Assembly (NCBI RefSeq): GCF_014648355.1
Contig: NZ_BMQY01000006.1
Span: forward strand, 241,698-305,697
Reading direction: 5' to 3'
Length of the DNA: 64,000 bases
DNA from: Couchioplanes azureus
GTDB lineage: Bacteria; Actinomycetota; Actinomycetes; Mycobacteriales; Micromonosporaceae
Positions 1-8,337 of this stretch are shown here, in pieces. Below the pieces are notes generated by a model. It did no database searches. It worked only from the letters and a program-made list of their open reading frames with translations, and had not been told where the DNA came from. The position numbers and the translations under genes were made by a program. The stretch's first letter is position 1. Each line of letters begins with the position of its first letter.

Positions 1-3000
1 CAGCTGCGCCCCGTGCGGCAGCCGGACACTGTCCACCTTGAACTCGGCGATGACATCGCTTCCCTCACCAGGGGCGAAACCGTTGCCACGGAAGGGCGGC
101 CGCTCGATCACCCAGCCGTCCATGGCCCGCAGCGCCTGCTCGCTCTGCCCGCCGTACGGAATGCGGTAGAGGCTGGGCCGGTAAGCCGGCCAGCGGAGCA
201 CGAACGCCTCCTTGGCGTCGGCCTGATAGGGCGACCCGTCGTAGAGCAGGCCCAGCGCGGCGAAGATCTCCCCCGGCGTCCGCAGGTGCTCGACCTCGGC
301 GGCCCGATGCACGAAACCGGCGACCCGGTCATATCCCCGCTCGAGGTAGTAGTCGACCTGCTCGGCGGGGACCATCTTCTGCATGGTGGTCGGTATCGCG
401 GCAGGCTGCTCCTCGGAGCGCTGCGCAGCGCCGGCATCCTCCGCCGCATCGTCTTCCAGCCCAGCGGCGTCGCCGTCCGCCGGGTCATCGCCCAACCCGG
501 CCTCGAGGGCCCAGTTCGCGAGGGCGATGACCTGCGGACCGGGGTACCGCGCCCCGACCGCGGACCCGGGATTGACCGCAAAGGACCAGGACGCATCAGG
601 CCAGTTCCGGATCAGCTCCACAAACCGGACAGCGACCGTACGGACGGGCTCGGCGTAGTGCTCACCCAACCGATCGCGGCTGGTGAACACGACGAGGAAG
701 CGATCGTCACCCACATCCTCGGTCCGGAACACGAACCCGGCCTCCCCGGGCGCACTCCCCGGCCGCGAATGGGAAGCGACAGGCACGAGAACGGTGGCCA
801 GCAGCAGCGTGGAGAGGAAGGCGTCGTTGCTGTGGTCGAGGGTGGCGGAGTAGAGATCGCGCTCGACCTCGTTGGCCGGAAGGAAGTCCCCCTCGTCCAC
901 CGCCGCACCGACCCCGAAGCGCGGGCTTGCGGGATCGTTCTGTGCGGGAGGCCGGCCTTGGACGTCGCCGGACGCCGTGGCGTGCTCCGGGCGCGGACTC
1001 TCCGGAACGCCCCCGAACGGCCCGTCTTCTCCGGCGGCGCCGGAATCGGTGCCTTCCGGCCGTCCCGCCTGTGGGTAACCCGATCCAGGCGTGACCGGCT
1101 CGCCCGGGGTCGTGCTCGGGATCTCGTTCCGGGCCTGGTCAGGCGCCTGCTGCCAGGCCTGGTCCGGCGCCTGCTGCCGCCCGGCCCCGCCGCTGACCTG
1201 CTGCCGGGCCTCGCCGTCAGCCTGCTGCCGGGCCTCGCCACTGGCCTGCTGCCGGGCCTCGCCACTGGGCTGCTGCCGGGCCGGGGCTTCGGCGGCGACC
1301 TGCTGCCGGGCGTCGTCGGGGGCCGCTGCGGGCCCGGGTGAGGTGGCCGGGGCGCCGCCGGATGCGGGCCGGGCCGGCGCTCCAGGGGTCGACGCGGGGA
1401 CCGGGCGGGTCGGCAGACCACTACCGGCTGTCGCTCCCGGAGGCGTGATCGCCGTCGCGCGCGCCGCGGAATCGGAAGCCAGCGAGCTGCCCGACCGGTT
1501 GGCGCCGCCCGCACCCGGAATGACAGGCGGAGCGATGCTGGACCGCGGCACACCGCCGGCCTTGTCCGGCGCCCCCTCGGCCGGGACCGGCTGCGGCTTG
1601 GTCGCGGAGGCGCCGGCTTCACCGCGAGCGGTCAGAGCCTGCGCGGCCTCCGCCATCGAGGCGGGACGCTCGGACGGCGAGGTGACCTGTCGCCGGGGAA
1701 GCCCACCAGGCCCGACCTGCTCATTCCCGGCCGCCGTAGCGCCGGACGCGGCAGGGCCGGAGGCAGAGCCACCGACCGTGGTAGCGCCGGACGCGGTGGC
1801 GCCTGGGGCGGCAGCACCGGCCGCGGTAGCGCTCGCCTCACTTGCTCCGCCGCCTCCGACGCCCGAGCCCGGAGTGCCGGCACCGGCGTCGGCCGGGCGT
1901 GCGGCAGCGATGTGACCGGGCAGCGGCGGGGTCTGCGCCATCGGCGTACGCGTCGGCAAAGGCGCGTCCGGCCGCTGCAACGGAGGCAGGCCCATGTCGC
2001 CCACACCGCCCTGACCGCCGCCGCTCGACGAAGCGGCAGCCGACCCCTGCCCGCCGGGAGCGCCGGAGCGATGACCGAGCGATTCGAGTGCGCTGGGGCT
2101 GCCCGCCGGAGCCGTAGTGCCGGACCTGCCCGCCAGCGCATCCAAGGCGCTACCAGGCGTCACACCCGAGACGGGCGATCCCCCCGGCTCGTGGGCTGCG
2201 GCAGCATTCCCCGGCGCGGCGGACGCGTCAGAGCGCCCTGGCGCGGCGGACGCGTCAGAGCGCCCTGGCGCGAGGAACGCGTCGGAACCCGGCGTGGAGG
2301 ATGCGTCGGAGCGCCCTGGCGCGAGAAACGCGTCGGAACCCGGCGTGGAGGATGCGTCGGAGCGCCCTGGCGCAGAGAACGCGTTGGAGCCCGAGGCGGA
2401 GGATGTGTCCGAGCCCGCTGGCGCGGAAGCAGGGGCGGCCGACTCCGGAGGCTGTGCCCGTTCCTGACCGCCCCCTCCGGGCGGAGTGAAGCCGCTGAAC
2501 GTCGAGGAACCGCCGGGCCCACCCATCCCCGGAGGCGTCGCCGGCACACGTGAGGGCAGCCCGCTGGGCAGAACGGCTCCCGGCGTACGAACGGGAAGCC
2601 CGCCCGGACCCACCGGGGGCTGGCCACCCGGACTCTGCCCGGGGCCGGAGGACGCGGACGAACCTCGGGAAGGCAGGGCTCCGGGCATGCCGCTGTCGCC
2701 GTACCGGCTCGAACCCGGACTCCCGCTGGGACCGCCGCCCGACGTCGCCGCCGCGCCAAAGCCCCCGCCGCCCGACGTCGCCGCCGCGCCAAAGCCCCCG
2801 CCGCCGCCCGACGTCGCCGCCGCGCCATAGGCCCCGCCGCCGCCCGACGTCGCCGCGTCATACCCTTCCGCACGGCCGGGCGCGTCCGCAGTGCCGTAGG
2901 TGGGTCCTGCAGGGCCGTAGGCGCTCCCCGGCGCGCCGGCACCCTGGCCTGTCACGCCGGCGCGGTGGTAGGGATCCGCCGCGCCACCGGCTGCTTCAGT

Positions 3001-3525
3001 GGGGTCCTGGCCAGCCGATACGGGACCGCCGGAAGCCGGTGATGCGAAGCCTTGGCCCGCGTTGGCCGCGAGCGCGGCGGCCTGCATGTCCTTGATCCGG
3101 CTGGTGGCGTCGCCCTCCCGAGCCGGCCCACGGGTGGGCAGCCGCAGGTCACCGCGGCTGAGCTGGGCAACGAACCAGGCCGGCAGGTAGCCTTCGATGG
3201 GCAGGCCGGGGTTGACCGCCAGCCACCATTCCAGGTTGGGCCAGGTCTCAGCGAGCTCCGCGTACGGGACCCGCCGAGCGGAACCGGTGTAGTCGGAGAG
3301 GCACGCCTGAAGGGCCTCGGAGGATGTGAAGGCGAGCACGTGCGTGCGTCCGCCGGTGCTCCACGTGCCCCAGCCCATCGGCGCGCGGCCGGCGAGGGCA
3401 TCCGCCGAAACGGGCAAAAGCAGGTCGACGCCGGCGAGAATGCGGAAGTAGGACTCCTGATCGTCGGTGCGCAGGGCGTTGCGCATCGCGACTTCGGCGT
3501 CCGTAGCCGGTTCCCACTCGGTCAC
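1..3525 (-). CDS. Large SseB-domain protein, type VII secretion-associated (3' end outside window)
   Basis: An open frame of 1175 codons runs from a GTG at 3525 (GGGAGAGG about 7 nt upstream) through position 1 without a stop, so the C-terminus is missing. Residues 1 to about 130 form an SseB-like domain (W-T-x-G, W-W-L-A-V-N-P-G-L-P). Residues about 150-870 are Ala/Gly/Pro/Ser-rich low complexity with internal repeats: a GAAATSGGGG-like block near 2740-2870, an SDASSTPG/SDAFLAPG-like block near 2215-2400 and RQQASGEA-like units near 1130-1300. Residues about 885-1015 form a second SseB-like domain (W-S-F-A-V-N-P-G). Residues about 1040-1175 are a further folded-looking region that I do not recognise. 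SseB domains occur beside ESX genes in actinobacteria, and two WXG100 genes lie upstream on the same strand. The molecular function is unknown; a role in secretion is inferred from context. Confidence 0.75.
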   Translation of the reverse strand, partial: MTEWEPATDAEVAMRNALRTDDQESYFRILAGVDLLLPVSADALAGRAPMGWGTWSTGGRTHVLAFTSSEALQACLSDYTGSARRVPYAELAETWPNLEWWLAVNPGLPIEGYLPAWFVAQLSRGDLRLPTRGPAREGDATSRIKDMQAAALAANAGQGFASPASGGPVSAGQDPTEAAGGAADPYHRAGVTGQGAGAPGSAYGPAGPTYGTADAPGRAEGYDAATSGGGGAYGAAATSGGGGGFGAAATSGGGGFGAAATSGGGPSGSPGSSRYGDSGMPGALPSRGSSASSGPGQSPGGQPPVGPGGLPVRTPGAVLPSGLPSRVPATPPGMGGPGGSSTFSGFTPPGGGGQERAQPPESAAPASAPAGSDTSSASGSNAFSAPGRSDASSTPGSDAFLAPGRSDASSTPGSDAFLAPGRSDASAAPGRSDASAAPGNAAAAHEPGGSPVSGVTPGSALDALAGRSGTTAPAGSPSALESLGHRSGAPGGQGSAAASSSGGGQGGVGDMGLPPLQRPDAPLPTRTPMAQTPPLPGHIAAARPADAGAGTPGSGVGGGGASEASATAAGAAAPGATASGATTVGGSASGPAASGATAAGNEQVGPGGLPRRQVTSPSERPASMAEAAQALTARGEAGASATKPQPVPAEGAPDKAGGVPRSSIAPPVIPGAGGANRSGSSLASDSAARATAITPPGATAGSGLPTRPVPASTPGAPARPASGGAPATSPGPAAAPDDARQQVAAEAPARQQPSGEARQQASGEARQQADGEARQQVSGGAGRQQAPDQAWQQAPDQARNEIPSTTPGEPVTPGSGYPQAGRPEGTDSGAAGEDGPFGGVPESPRPEHATASGDVQGRPPAQNDPASPRFGVGAAVDEGDFLPANEVERDLYSATLDHSNDAFLSTLLLATVLVPVASHSRPGSAPGEAGFVFRTEDVGDDRFLVVFTSRDRLGEHYAEPVRTVAVRFVELIRNWPDASWSFAVNPGSAVGARYPGPQVIALANWALEAGLGDDPADGDAAGLEDDAAEDAGAAQRSEEQPAAIPTTMQKMVPAEQVDYYLERGYDRVAGFVHRAAEVEHLRTPGEIFAALGLLYDGSPYQADAKEAFVLRWPAYRPSLYRIPYGGQSEQALRAMDGWVIERPPFRGNGFAPGEGSDVIAEFKVDSVRLPHGAQL

Positions 3526-3794
3526 GTCCACCTCTCCCTTCGCGGCGAACGGGCCACCTCAACGCGTACAACCTACAAGGTCAGGCCCCGATCACAATGG
3601 GCGGCCGCTTGCATACAGCGAACCAACTCCCCCACCGCCGCAATAGTCGCGCAGCGACACTTCCCCATGGCAACAAGTAGCCACAATTCGGGAAGACGCG
3701 ACTCAACAGTAACTATCCCGGCACCACCTCATCCGTGTCACCGCCATATCGCCCTCACATCAGGGCCCGGGTCAGCACCCCTGAGGCCCCGATC

Positions 3795-4175
3795 CAGACC
3801 GGCCGGCGCTCCCGGAGCCCTGGCTCCACCGCCAGCGCTCCCGGAGCCCTGACTCCACCGCCAGCGCTCCCGGAGCCCTGACTCCACCGCCAGCGCCGCG
3901 GCACCGCCGCTTCACGGCCAGCACTCGACACCCCGGCGCCACCGCCAGCGCCCCGGGCACCGCGGCTCGACGGCCAGCGCCCCCGGGCACCGCGGCTTCA
4001 CCGCCAGCACTCGACACTCCGGCCCCACCGCCAGCGCCCTGACTCCACCGCCCATCGCCCGCAGGTGAGGGCTCCGCAGCGCCCGAGTCCTGACTCCACG
4101 CGAGCGCTCCGGGCGTCAACTTCACCCGCCAGCACTCCCAGGGCGACTCCACTGCCAGCGCTCCGAGGCACCGAT
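3795..4175. repeat. Degenerate ~29-bp tandem repeats in an 800-bp gene-free gap
   Basis: The gap between the WXG100 pair and the SseB gene (3526-4329) carries about a dozen degenerate direct repeats built around CCACCGCCAGCGCTCC and GGAGCCCTGACT. The first three units are nearly identical, and later ones drift in length and sequence. Open frames here are repetitive and look non-coding. Positions 3526-3794 show nothing else recognisable beyond the SseB leader. Confidence 0.7.
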
Positions 4176-4283
4176 CTATCACCTCATGCAAGGACCGGGC
4201 TGACGTCGTGGCTCAGCCGCCTGCCGCCCCGACCCGGATCAGGCTCGGCACCGGACAGCTCGCTCAGGCCGTACAGAAACGAA

Positions 4284-4322
4284 AAAGGCCGGGACCGACC
4301 GCTTGGAGCGGCCCCGGCCTTT
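4284..4322 (-). terminator. Rho-independent terminator after the WXG100 pair
   Basis: On the minus strand a 10-bp perfect stem (AAAGGCCGGG with CCCGGCCTTT) is followed by a T-run. It begins 8 nt past the stop codon of the second WXG100 gene. It should separate the Esx pair from the SseB gene downstream. Confidence 0.85.
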
Positions 4323-4329
4323 CCCCGCA

Positions 4330-4626
4330 TCAGCCCGCGAAGCGCTTCTCCGCGTTGCCCTCGGTGGTGGCGTAGTCCTGGGCCGCCTGGTCCACCGCGA
4401 TCTTGATGTCGCGGAGGATGTTCTTCAGGTCGGTGGACGCGGTCGTCCACTTCTGCTGGCGCTGGGCGTACGCCTCCTGCGCCTTGCCTTCCCAGGTCGC
4501 GACCAGGGGACGGGCGTCGGCCTCGAGCTGACCGAGCTGCGACTCCAGCTCGTTCACGGCCTTCTGGATGTCGGCGCCGGCCTGGGCCAGGGCGCCGAAG
4601 TTCACGCGAAGCAAACCGTCGTTCAT
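4330..4626 (-). CDS. WXG100 family protein (EsxA-like), 98 aa
   Basis: This is a small helical-hairpin protein of the WXG100 family, the usual substrates and partner proteins of type VII secretion. The WXG motif is W45-E-G47, and a YxxxE element (Y85 to E89) near the C-terminus matches the general secretion signal YxxxD/E. At 98 residues it has the family's typical length. The ATG at 4626 is chosen because it gives that length and is preceded by GGAAGGG. It lies 19 nt downstream of a second WXG100 gene, so the two products probably form a heterodimer, and a terminator follows. The substrate role is inferred from family and context. Confidence 0.88.
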   Translation of the reverse strand: MNDGLLRVNFGALAQAGADIQKAVNELESQLGQLEADARPLVATWEGKAQEAYAQRQQKWTTASTDLKNILRDIKIAVDQAAQDYATTEGNAEKRFAG

Positions 4627-4645
4627 CGAGTGACCCTTCCCACTG

Positions 4646-4984
4646 TCAGTTCTCGAGCGGCAGGCTGTAGCCGCCGCCACCGGACTTGGTCACCGTGCTC
4701 GCGGCTGCGCTGTCGGTGCTCTCGTAGCCGACACCGGACGTGCGGATCGCTTCGGCGGTGTCGGCCAGGGCCTTGTTCAGGTCGGCCAGGTCACGCTGGT
4801 ACTGGTTCTTGACCGTCTCGAACGCCCGGCCGCCAGCGCCCACCCACGCGGTCTGAAGCACCGAAAGCTCCGACATGAGCTTGTTGAGCATGGCGGTCAA
4901 CGAGCTGTTGACCTGGTCAAACTTCGCGGCGGTCTGCGCCATCACCGCGGATTCTGCCTGCGTCTGGGCCACCCCGGACGTCAC
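4646..4984 (-). CDS. WXG100 family protein (EsxB/CFP-10-like), 112 aa
   Basis: This is the second WXG100 protein and the likely partner of the downstream one. It carries W47-V-G49 in the turn between two predicted helices and a YxxxD motif (Y87 to D91) near the C-terminus. The GTG at 4984 is preferred because AGGAAG sits about 5 nt upstream. An internal ATG at 4942 would give a standard 98-residue protein but has no clear ribosome site. The tail after residue 85 is Ser/Gly-rich. The gene is divergent from the EccE-like gene, with a 305-bp intergenic region between them that carries paired DnaA-box-like sequences. Confidence 0.85.
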   Translation of the reverse strand: MTSGVAQTQAESAVMAQTAAKFDQVNSSLTAMLNKLMSELSVLQTAWVGAGGRAFETVKNQYQRDLADLNKALADTAEAIRTSGVGYESTDSAAASTVTKSGGGGYSLPLEN

Positions 4985-5184
4985 CCCGCTTCCTCTTTCG
5001 TCTGCCCTGCACCGGGTCCTCATTGGACGGCCGAACTGGTGAACGACCGGGCCGGCGCACTGACGTGGCCACCAGGTTAGCCCGTCCCGCAAGGTGGCGG
5101 GGGACTCCCCTGAGCAGCCGTTATCCGTTCCGATCAGTGACCGTAGCTCGCCGGACGCGGCAAAGGTAACCCGGAGTGCCGGCC

Positions 5185-5213
5185 TGTGGATATCGACGCC
5201 GCAGTTATCCACA
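5185..5213. promoter_or_regulatory. Inverted pair of DnaA-box-like sites between the esx and eccE promoters
   Basis: TTATCCACA at 5205-5213 is an exact match to the classical DnaA box. TGTGGATAT at 5185-5193 is the opposite orientation with one mismatch. Together they form an 8-bp perfect inverted repeat (TGTGGATA and TATCCACA) with a 13-bp spacer, placed in the divergent region 4985-5289. It may be a DnaA-responsive control site or an operator for another regulator that resembles one. The rest of the region shows no other clear element. Confidence 0.45.
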
Positions 5214-5289
5214 ACCTTTTCCCATCACCGAACGCAGAGCCATACGATGGCCCCTCGCGAACACAACCACGATCGAAGGGCGGCGCGGG

Positions 5290-7155
5290 GTGACGGCAGA
5301 GGTGGCGGGCGGCCGCAGCTTCCCGGAGCTGAACGGCGGCGGTCAGCGCCTGCCCAAGGTACGCACCTCGCCTGTCCGTTATGGACGGTTCTTCGGTATT
5401 CGCACCGGTCAGCTGGTCAGCACCCAACTGGCCGCCGTGGCCTTACTCATCGGCGCCGCCAACGGGCCTGTCGGCCTCGGGGCTGCGGCATTTGCGGCAG
5501 TTGTCCTCCTCGCCCTTACCTGGCTCCGCTTGCGTGGCCGGTGGGCGTTCGAGTGGCTCGGCACCGCGTCCCGATACACGGGCCGGCGCCACGCGGTCTC
5601 GCTCGACAGCACGCCGAGCGCACTACTCGCGCTGGTCGCACCCGGCGCCACAGTCGAGCAGGCGGGGCTGGCCGGCAATCCTGCCGCGATCATCGCCGAC
5701 GGGCAGGGTCTCACCGCCGTTCTCGAGCTCGGCGACCCGGCCGGCCTGCTTGCCGAGCTCGCCGGCGCGGCGCCGTCACCGGCCGCACTGCTGCCCTCGG
5801 CGGACGCCGAGCATCCGCCCTGCCGCATCCAACTGGTGCTCACCGGGGCTCCGGCCCCTTCCCTGCGGGCGGGCAGCGGCACGCCGGCCAACTCGTACCG
5901 TCAGTTGACCGAGGGTCGCCTGCTCGGCCACAGCCGGGCGCTCCTCGCCGTCCGGGTACTGCGCGCCGAGGGCTGGTCCGACGACGATCTGCGGCGGGCC
6001 CTGTCCGGGCTGGTCCGCAGGCTGGTGCGCCGGCTCGCGCCGACGCCCGCACTTCCCTTGGGCGAGGCCGCTGCCCTGGGTGCCATCGCCGACCTCGCCC
6101 ACGGCGACGGCGGCATGGCCCAGGAGAGCTGGGCGGGCCTGCGGGTCGGGGGCCTGAGCCAGGTCACCTTCCGGCTCCGCCGCTGGCCCGATCTGCGGAT
6201 CGAGACCTCCCAGCGCATCATCGCCCGGATACTCGCCCTGCCCGCGGCGGCGACGACGGTCGCGCTGGGTGCCGGGCCGCATTCACCCTCGGGTACGGAC
6301 ACAGCCGTCGACCTCACCATCCGTATCGCGGCGCCCGATGCCGCGACGTTGTCGCTCGCTACCCAGACGCTGCGCAAACTCCTCGCCGCGGAGCGGGCCG
6401 CCGTGCAGCGGCTCGACGGGGAGCATCTCGACGGGCTGACCGCGACGCTCCCGCTGGGCATTCCGACGTCACCGGCGATCCCCGGCCGCCCCGACCTGAA
6501 CGGTCTCGGCGGCCACCCCGCCGGCCTGCTGGAAGACCTCGAACTGCCGATCAGCAACGCCGGCCTGATGATCGGCACCAACCGCCGGGGTGAGCCCGTC
6601 ATCGCCCGCCTGTTCCGGCCGGAGCAGACCCGTGCCCTCCTCATCGGCGGCGTGCGCTGCGCACAACTGGTGTCCCTGCGGGCGATGGCGCTGGGCGCGC
6701 GGGTGGTGGTTCAGACGGCACGCCCGCAGGCCTGGGAACCCTTCGTACGCGGGGCCGCGGTCCCCGGTGAATCCATCGCGGTCATCCCGCCAGGACGGGC
6801 CGTGGACATGCCCCACGGCTCGGCACTGCACCCACTCCTGATCGTGCTGGACGTCGGCCCGGTCGGCGCGGACAGCCGCCCGGGGCCCGGCTGGCAGACC
6901 ACCCTGGTGGTCCGGGACGGCTTCACCTCGGCGGACGCGGACGTCGCCACCCGCGCCGACCTCCTCCTCGTGCAGCCGCTCCGGGCGGACGAGGCCGAGC
7001 TTGTCGGCGCCACCCTCGGCCTGGGCGAGACGGCGACCTGGCTGACCCAGATCCGCGCGGACATGGTGGGCGTCATCAACCGCCGGGCGGTCCGCTGGGC
7101 GGCGCTGTCCCAGACCCCCATCGAAGCCCAGCTGATCGGCCCCCCAAGCCGCTGA
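5290..7155 (+). CDS. eccE: Type VII secretion protein EccE-like, 621 aa
   Basis: This is a membrane protein resembling EccE, a core subunit of the ESX secretion complex in the cytoplasmic membrane. Near the N-terminus, after an RYGRFFGIRTGQ stretch, two hydrophobic segments are separated by only a few residues, as in EccE. A long soluble region rich in Ala, Gly and Leu follows. The GTG at 5290 is chosen because GAAGGG lies about 10 nt upstream and because the residues encoded before it do not look like protein. It is divergent from the WXG100 pair. At 621 residues it is longer than mycobacterial EccE proteins, so the assignment rests on topology and neighbourhood more than on sequence motifs. 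Confidence 0.72.
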   Translation: MTAEVAGGRSFPELNGGGQRLPKVRTSPVRYGRFFGIRTGQLVSTQLAAVALLIGAANGPVGLGAAAFAAVVLLALTWLRLRGRWAFEWLGTASRYTGRRHAVSLDSTPSALLALVAPGATVEQAGLAGNPAAIIADGQGLTAVLELGDPAGLLAELAGAAPSPAALLPSADAEHPPCRIQLVLTGAPAPSLRAGSGTPANSYRQLTEGRLLGHSRALLAVRVLRAEGWSDDDLRRALSGLVRRLVRRLAPTPALPLGEAAALGAIADLAHGDGGMAQESWAGLRVGGLSQVTFRLRRWPDLRIETSQRIIARILALPAAATTVALGAGPHSPSGTDTAVDLTIRIAAPDAATLSLATQTLRKLLAAERAAVQRLDGEHLDGLTATLPLGIPTSPAIPGRPDLNGLGGHPAGLLEDLELPISNAGLMIGTNRRGEPVIARLFRPEQTRALLIGGVRCAQLVSLRAMALGARVVVQTARPQAWEPFVRGAAVPGESIAVIPPGRAVDMPHGSALHPLLIVLDVGPVGADSRPGPGWQTTLVVRDGFTSADADVATRADLLLVQPLRADEAELVGATLGLGETATWLTQIRADMVGVINRRAVRWAALSQTPIEAQLIGPPSR

Positions 7156-7194
7156 CGCGCCGACCCACAACCGGGCCCGCCCAGGCGTCCGGAA

Positions 7195-7345
7195 TCCGGC
7201 CGGTAGCGGACCGGCCGCGCCAGACCGGAAAGCCAGGCCGGGAAAAGCCCAGCGGGTGGACCGGCCGAGCCAGCGGGGAGCACCGGTCGAGCCAGACCGG
7301 GCATGCCCGAGCGGATGGACCGGCCGAGGCAGGCCGCGGCTGGCT
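7195..7345. repeat. Degenerate ~30-bp repeats between eccE and the holin-like gene
   Basis: The 321-bp gap 7156-7476 contains four or five drifting copies of a unit built on GGACCGGCCGAGCCAG and CGGG. No open frame here looks coding, and no terminator with a T-run is visible. The unit differs from the repeats in the next gap. Confidence 0.55.
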
Positions 7346-7476
7346 CGCAAAGCGTGCCCAATCGGAATCGCGGGCAGCATCGGAACCTGGCCGTCCGGCC
7401 GGTTTCCGGAGCCGCACCAACAAGATCGTGGAGTGTTGCTGCTCTTGGTGGCCCGGGCGTGGCACCATCGCGAGCC

Positions 7477-7857
7477 ATGGGCATCATCATCCGGCTGGTG
7501 ATCACCGCCGTCTCGCTGTGGATCGCCACTCTGGTCATCGACGGCATCCAGCTCACGACCGACTCGGTACCCGGGAAGGTTGGGGCGCTCGTTGCCGTCG
7601 CTGTCATCTTCGGCATCGTGAACGCCGTGCTGCGGCCGATCATCAAGACGATCGGGTGCGGGTTGTACGTTCTCACCCTCGGCCTGATCTCCGTGGTGGT
7701 GAACGGCCTCCTCTTCCTGCTCACCAGCTGGATCGCCGGCCGGCTCGACGTGCCGTTCCACGTGGAGGACTTCTGGCCCAGCGCGGTCCTCGGCGCCCTC
7801 CTCGTCGGCATCGTGAGCTGGGTCCTCAACATGCTCGTTCCCGACGGCGACGACTGA
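7477..7857 (+). CDS. Phage-holin-family (superfamily IV) membrane protein, 126 aa
   Basis: This is a small integral membrane protein with four hydrophobic segments, beginning MGIIIRLVITAVSLWIATLV and including the G-I-V-N-A-V-L-R-P-I-I-K loop typical of the actinobacterial four-helix holin-like family (phage_holin_4_2). Despite the name, these are ordinary chromosomal proteins of unknown role and no phage genes are nearby. The ATG at 7477 fits the start of the first helix. There is no Shine-Dalgarno sequence upstream, so the transcript may be leaderless. It sits alone between two repeat-filled gaps. The function is not established. Confidence 0.75.
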   Translation: MGIIIRLVITAVSLWIATLVIDGIQLTTDSVPGKVGALVAVAVIFGIVNAVLRPIIKTIGCGLYVLTLGLISVVVNGLLFLLTSWIAGRLDVPFHVEDFWPSAVLGALLVGIVSWVLNMLVPDGDD

Positions 7858-7904
7858 CCCCTCCGAAGCAAGCAATCGAGACGCCATAGCGACCGGTCCC
7901 GCCC

Positions 7905-8177
7905 CGAGCAGGGCCGGTCACGCTACAGAGCGCACCCCGCAAACCGGGGCGGGCACGCTACAAAACGCACCCGCAAGCAGGGCCGCTCACGCTACAAAGC
8001 GCACCCCCTCAAGCAGGGGCAGGCACGCTACAAAGCACCCAAGCAGGGCCGGTCACGCGACAAAACGCCCCCAAGCAGGGCCGCTCACACCACAAACCGC
8101 ACCCCGTGAGCAGGGTCGGGCACGCCGCAGCGGACGCCCCCGCGAGCAGCACCGGACACGCTGCCAGGGACAACCCC
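7905..8177. repeat. Array of about eight degenerate ~34-bp direct repeats
   Basis: The 480-bp gap 7858-8337 contains about eight head-to-tail units of 31-36 bp. The most conserved part reads AAGCAGGGCCGGTCACGCTA followed by CAAAGCGCACCCC. Central units are closest to each other and outer ones decay. Units abut with no unique spacers, so this is not a CRISPR array. Nothing else is visible before the rarD ribosome site. Confidence 0.8.
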
Positions 8178-8337
8178 GCACGAACGCGAGCCCGTCGAGC
8201 GAGGCACGGGAAAACGCCACGCGCAGCAGAACGGCCGCGGGCCAAACCTGACCAAACCCCCAACCGACACCGCCGGCACCCGGTGAGCTTCCACATATGC
8301 AAGGAGCGAACCACAGACCGGCCCTTACGGTGGAGAC

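Noticed and set aside
3772..4191. Open reading frame of 139 codons on the minus strand
   Set aside because: It is made entirely of the 29-bp repeats, has no ribosome site and encodes a periodic peptide.
7477..7857. Prophage remnant because of a holin-family match
   Set aside because: This holin-like family is a common chromosomal membrane protein in actinobacteria, and no other phage gene lies nearby.
7905..8177. Possible CRISPR array
   Set aside because: Units abut directly and vary in the repeat itself; there are no unique equal-length spacers and no cas genes.
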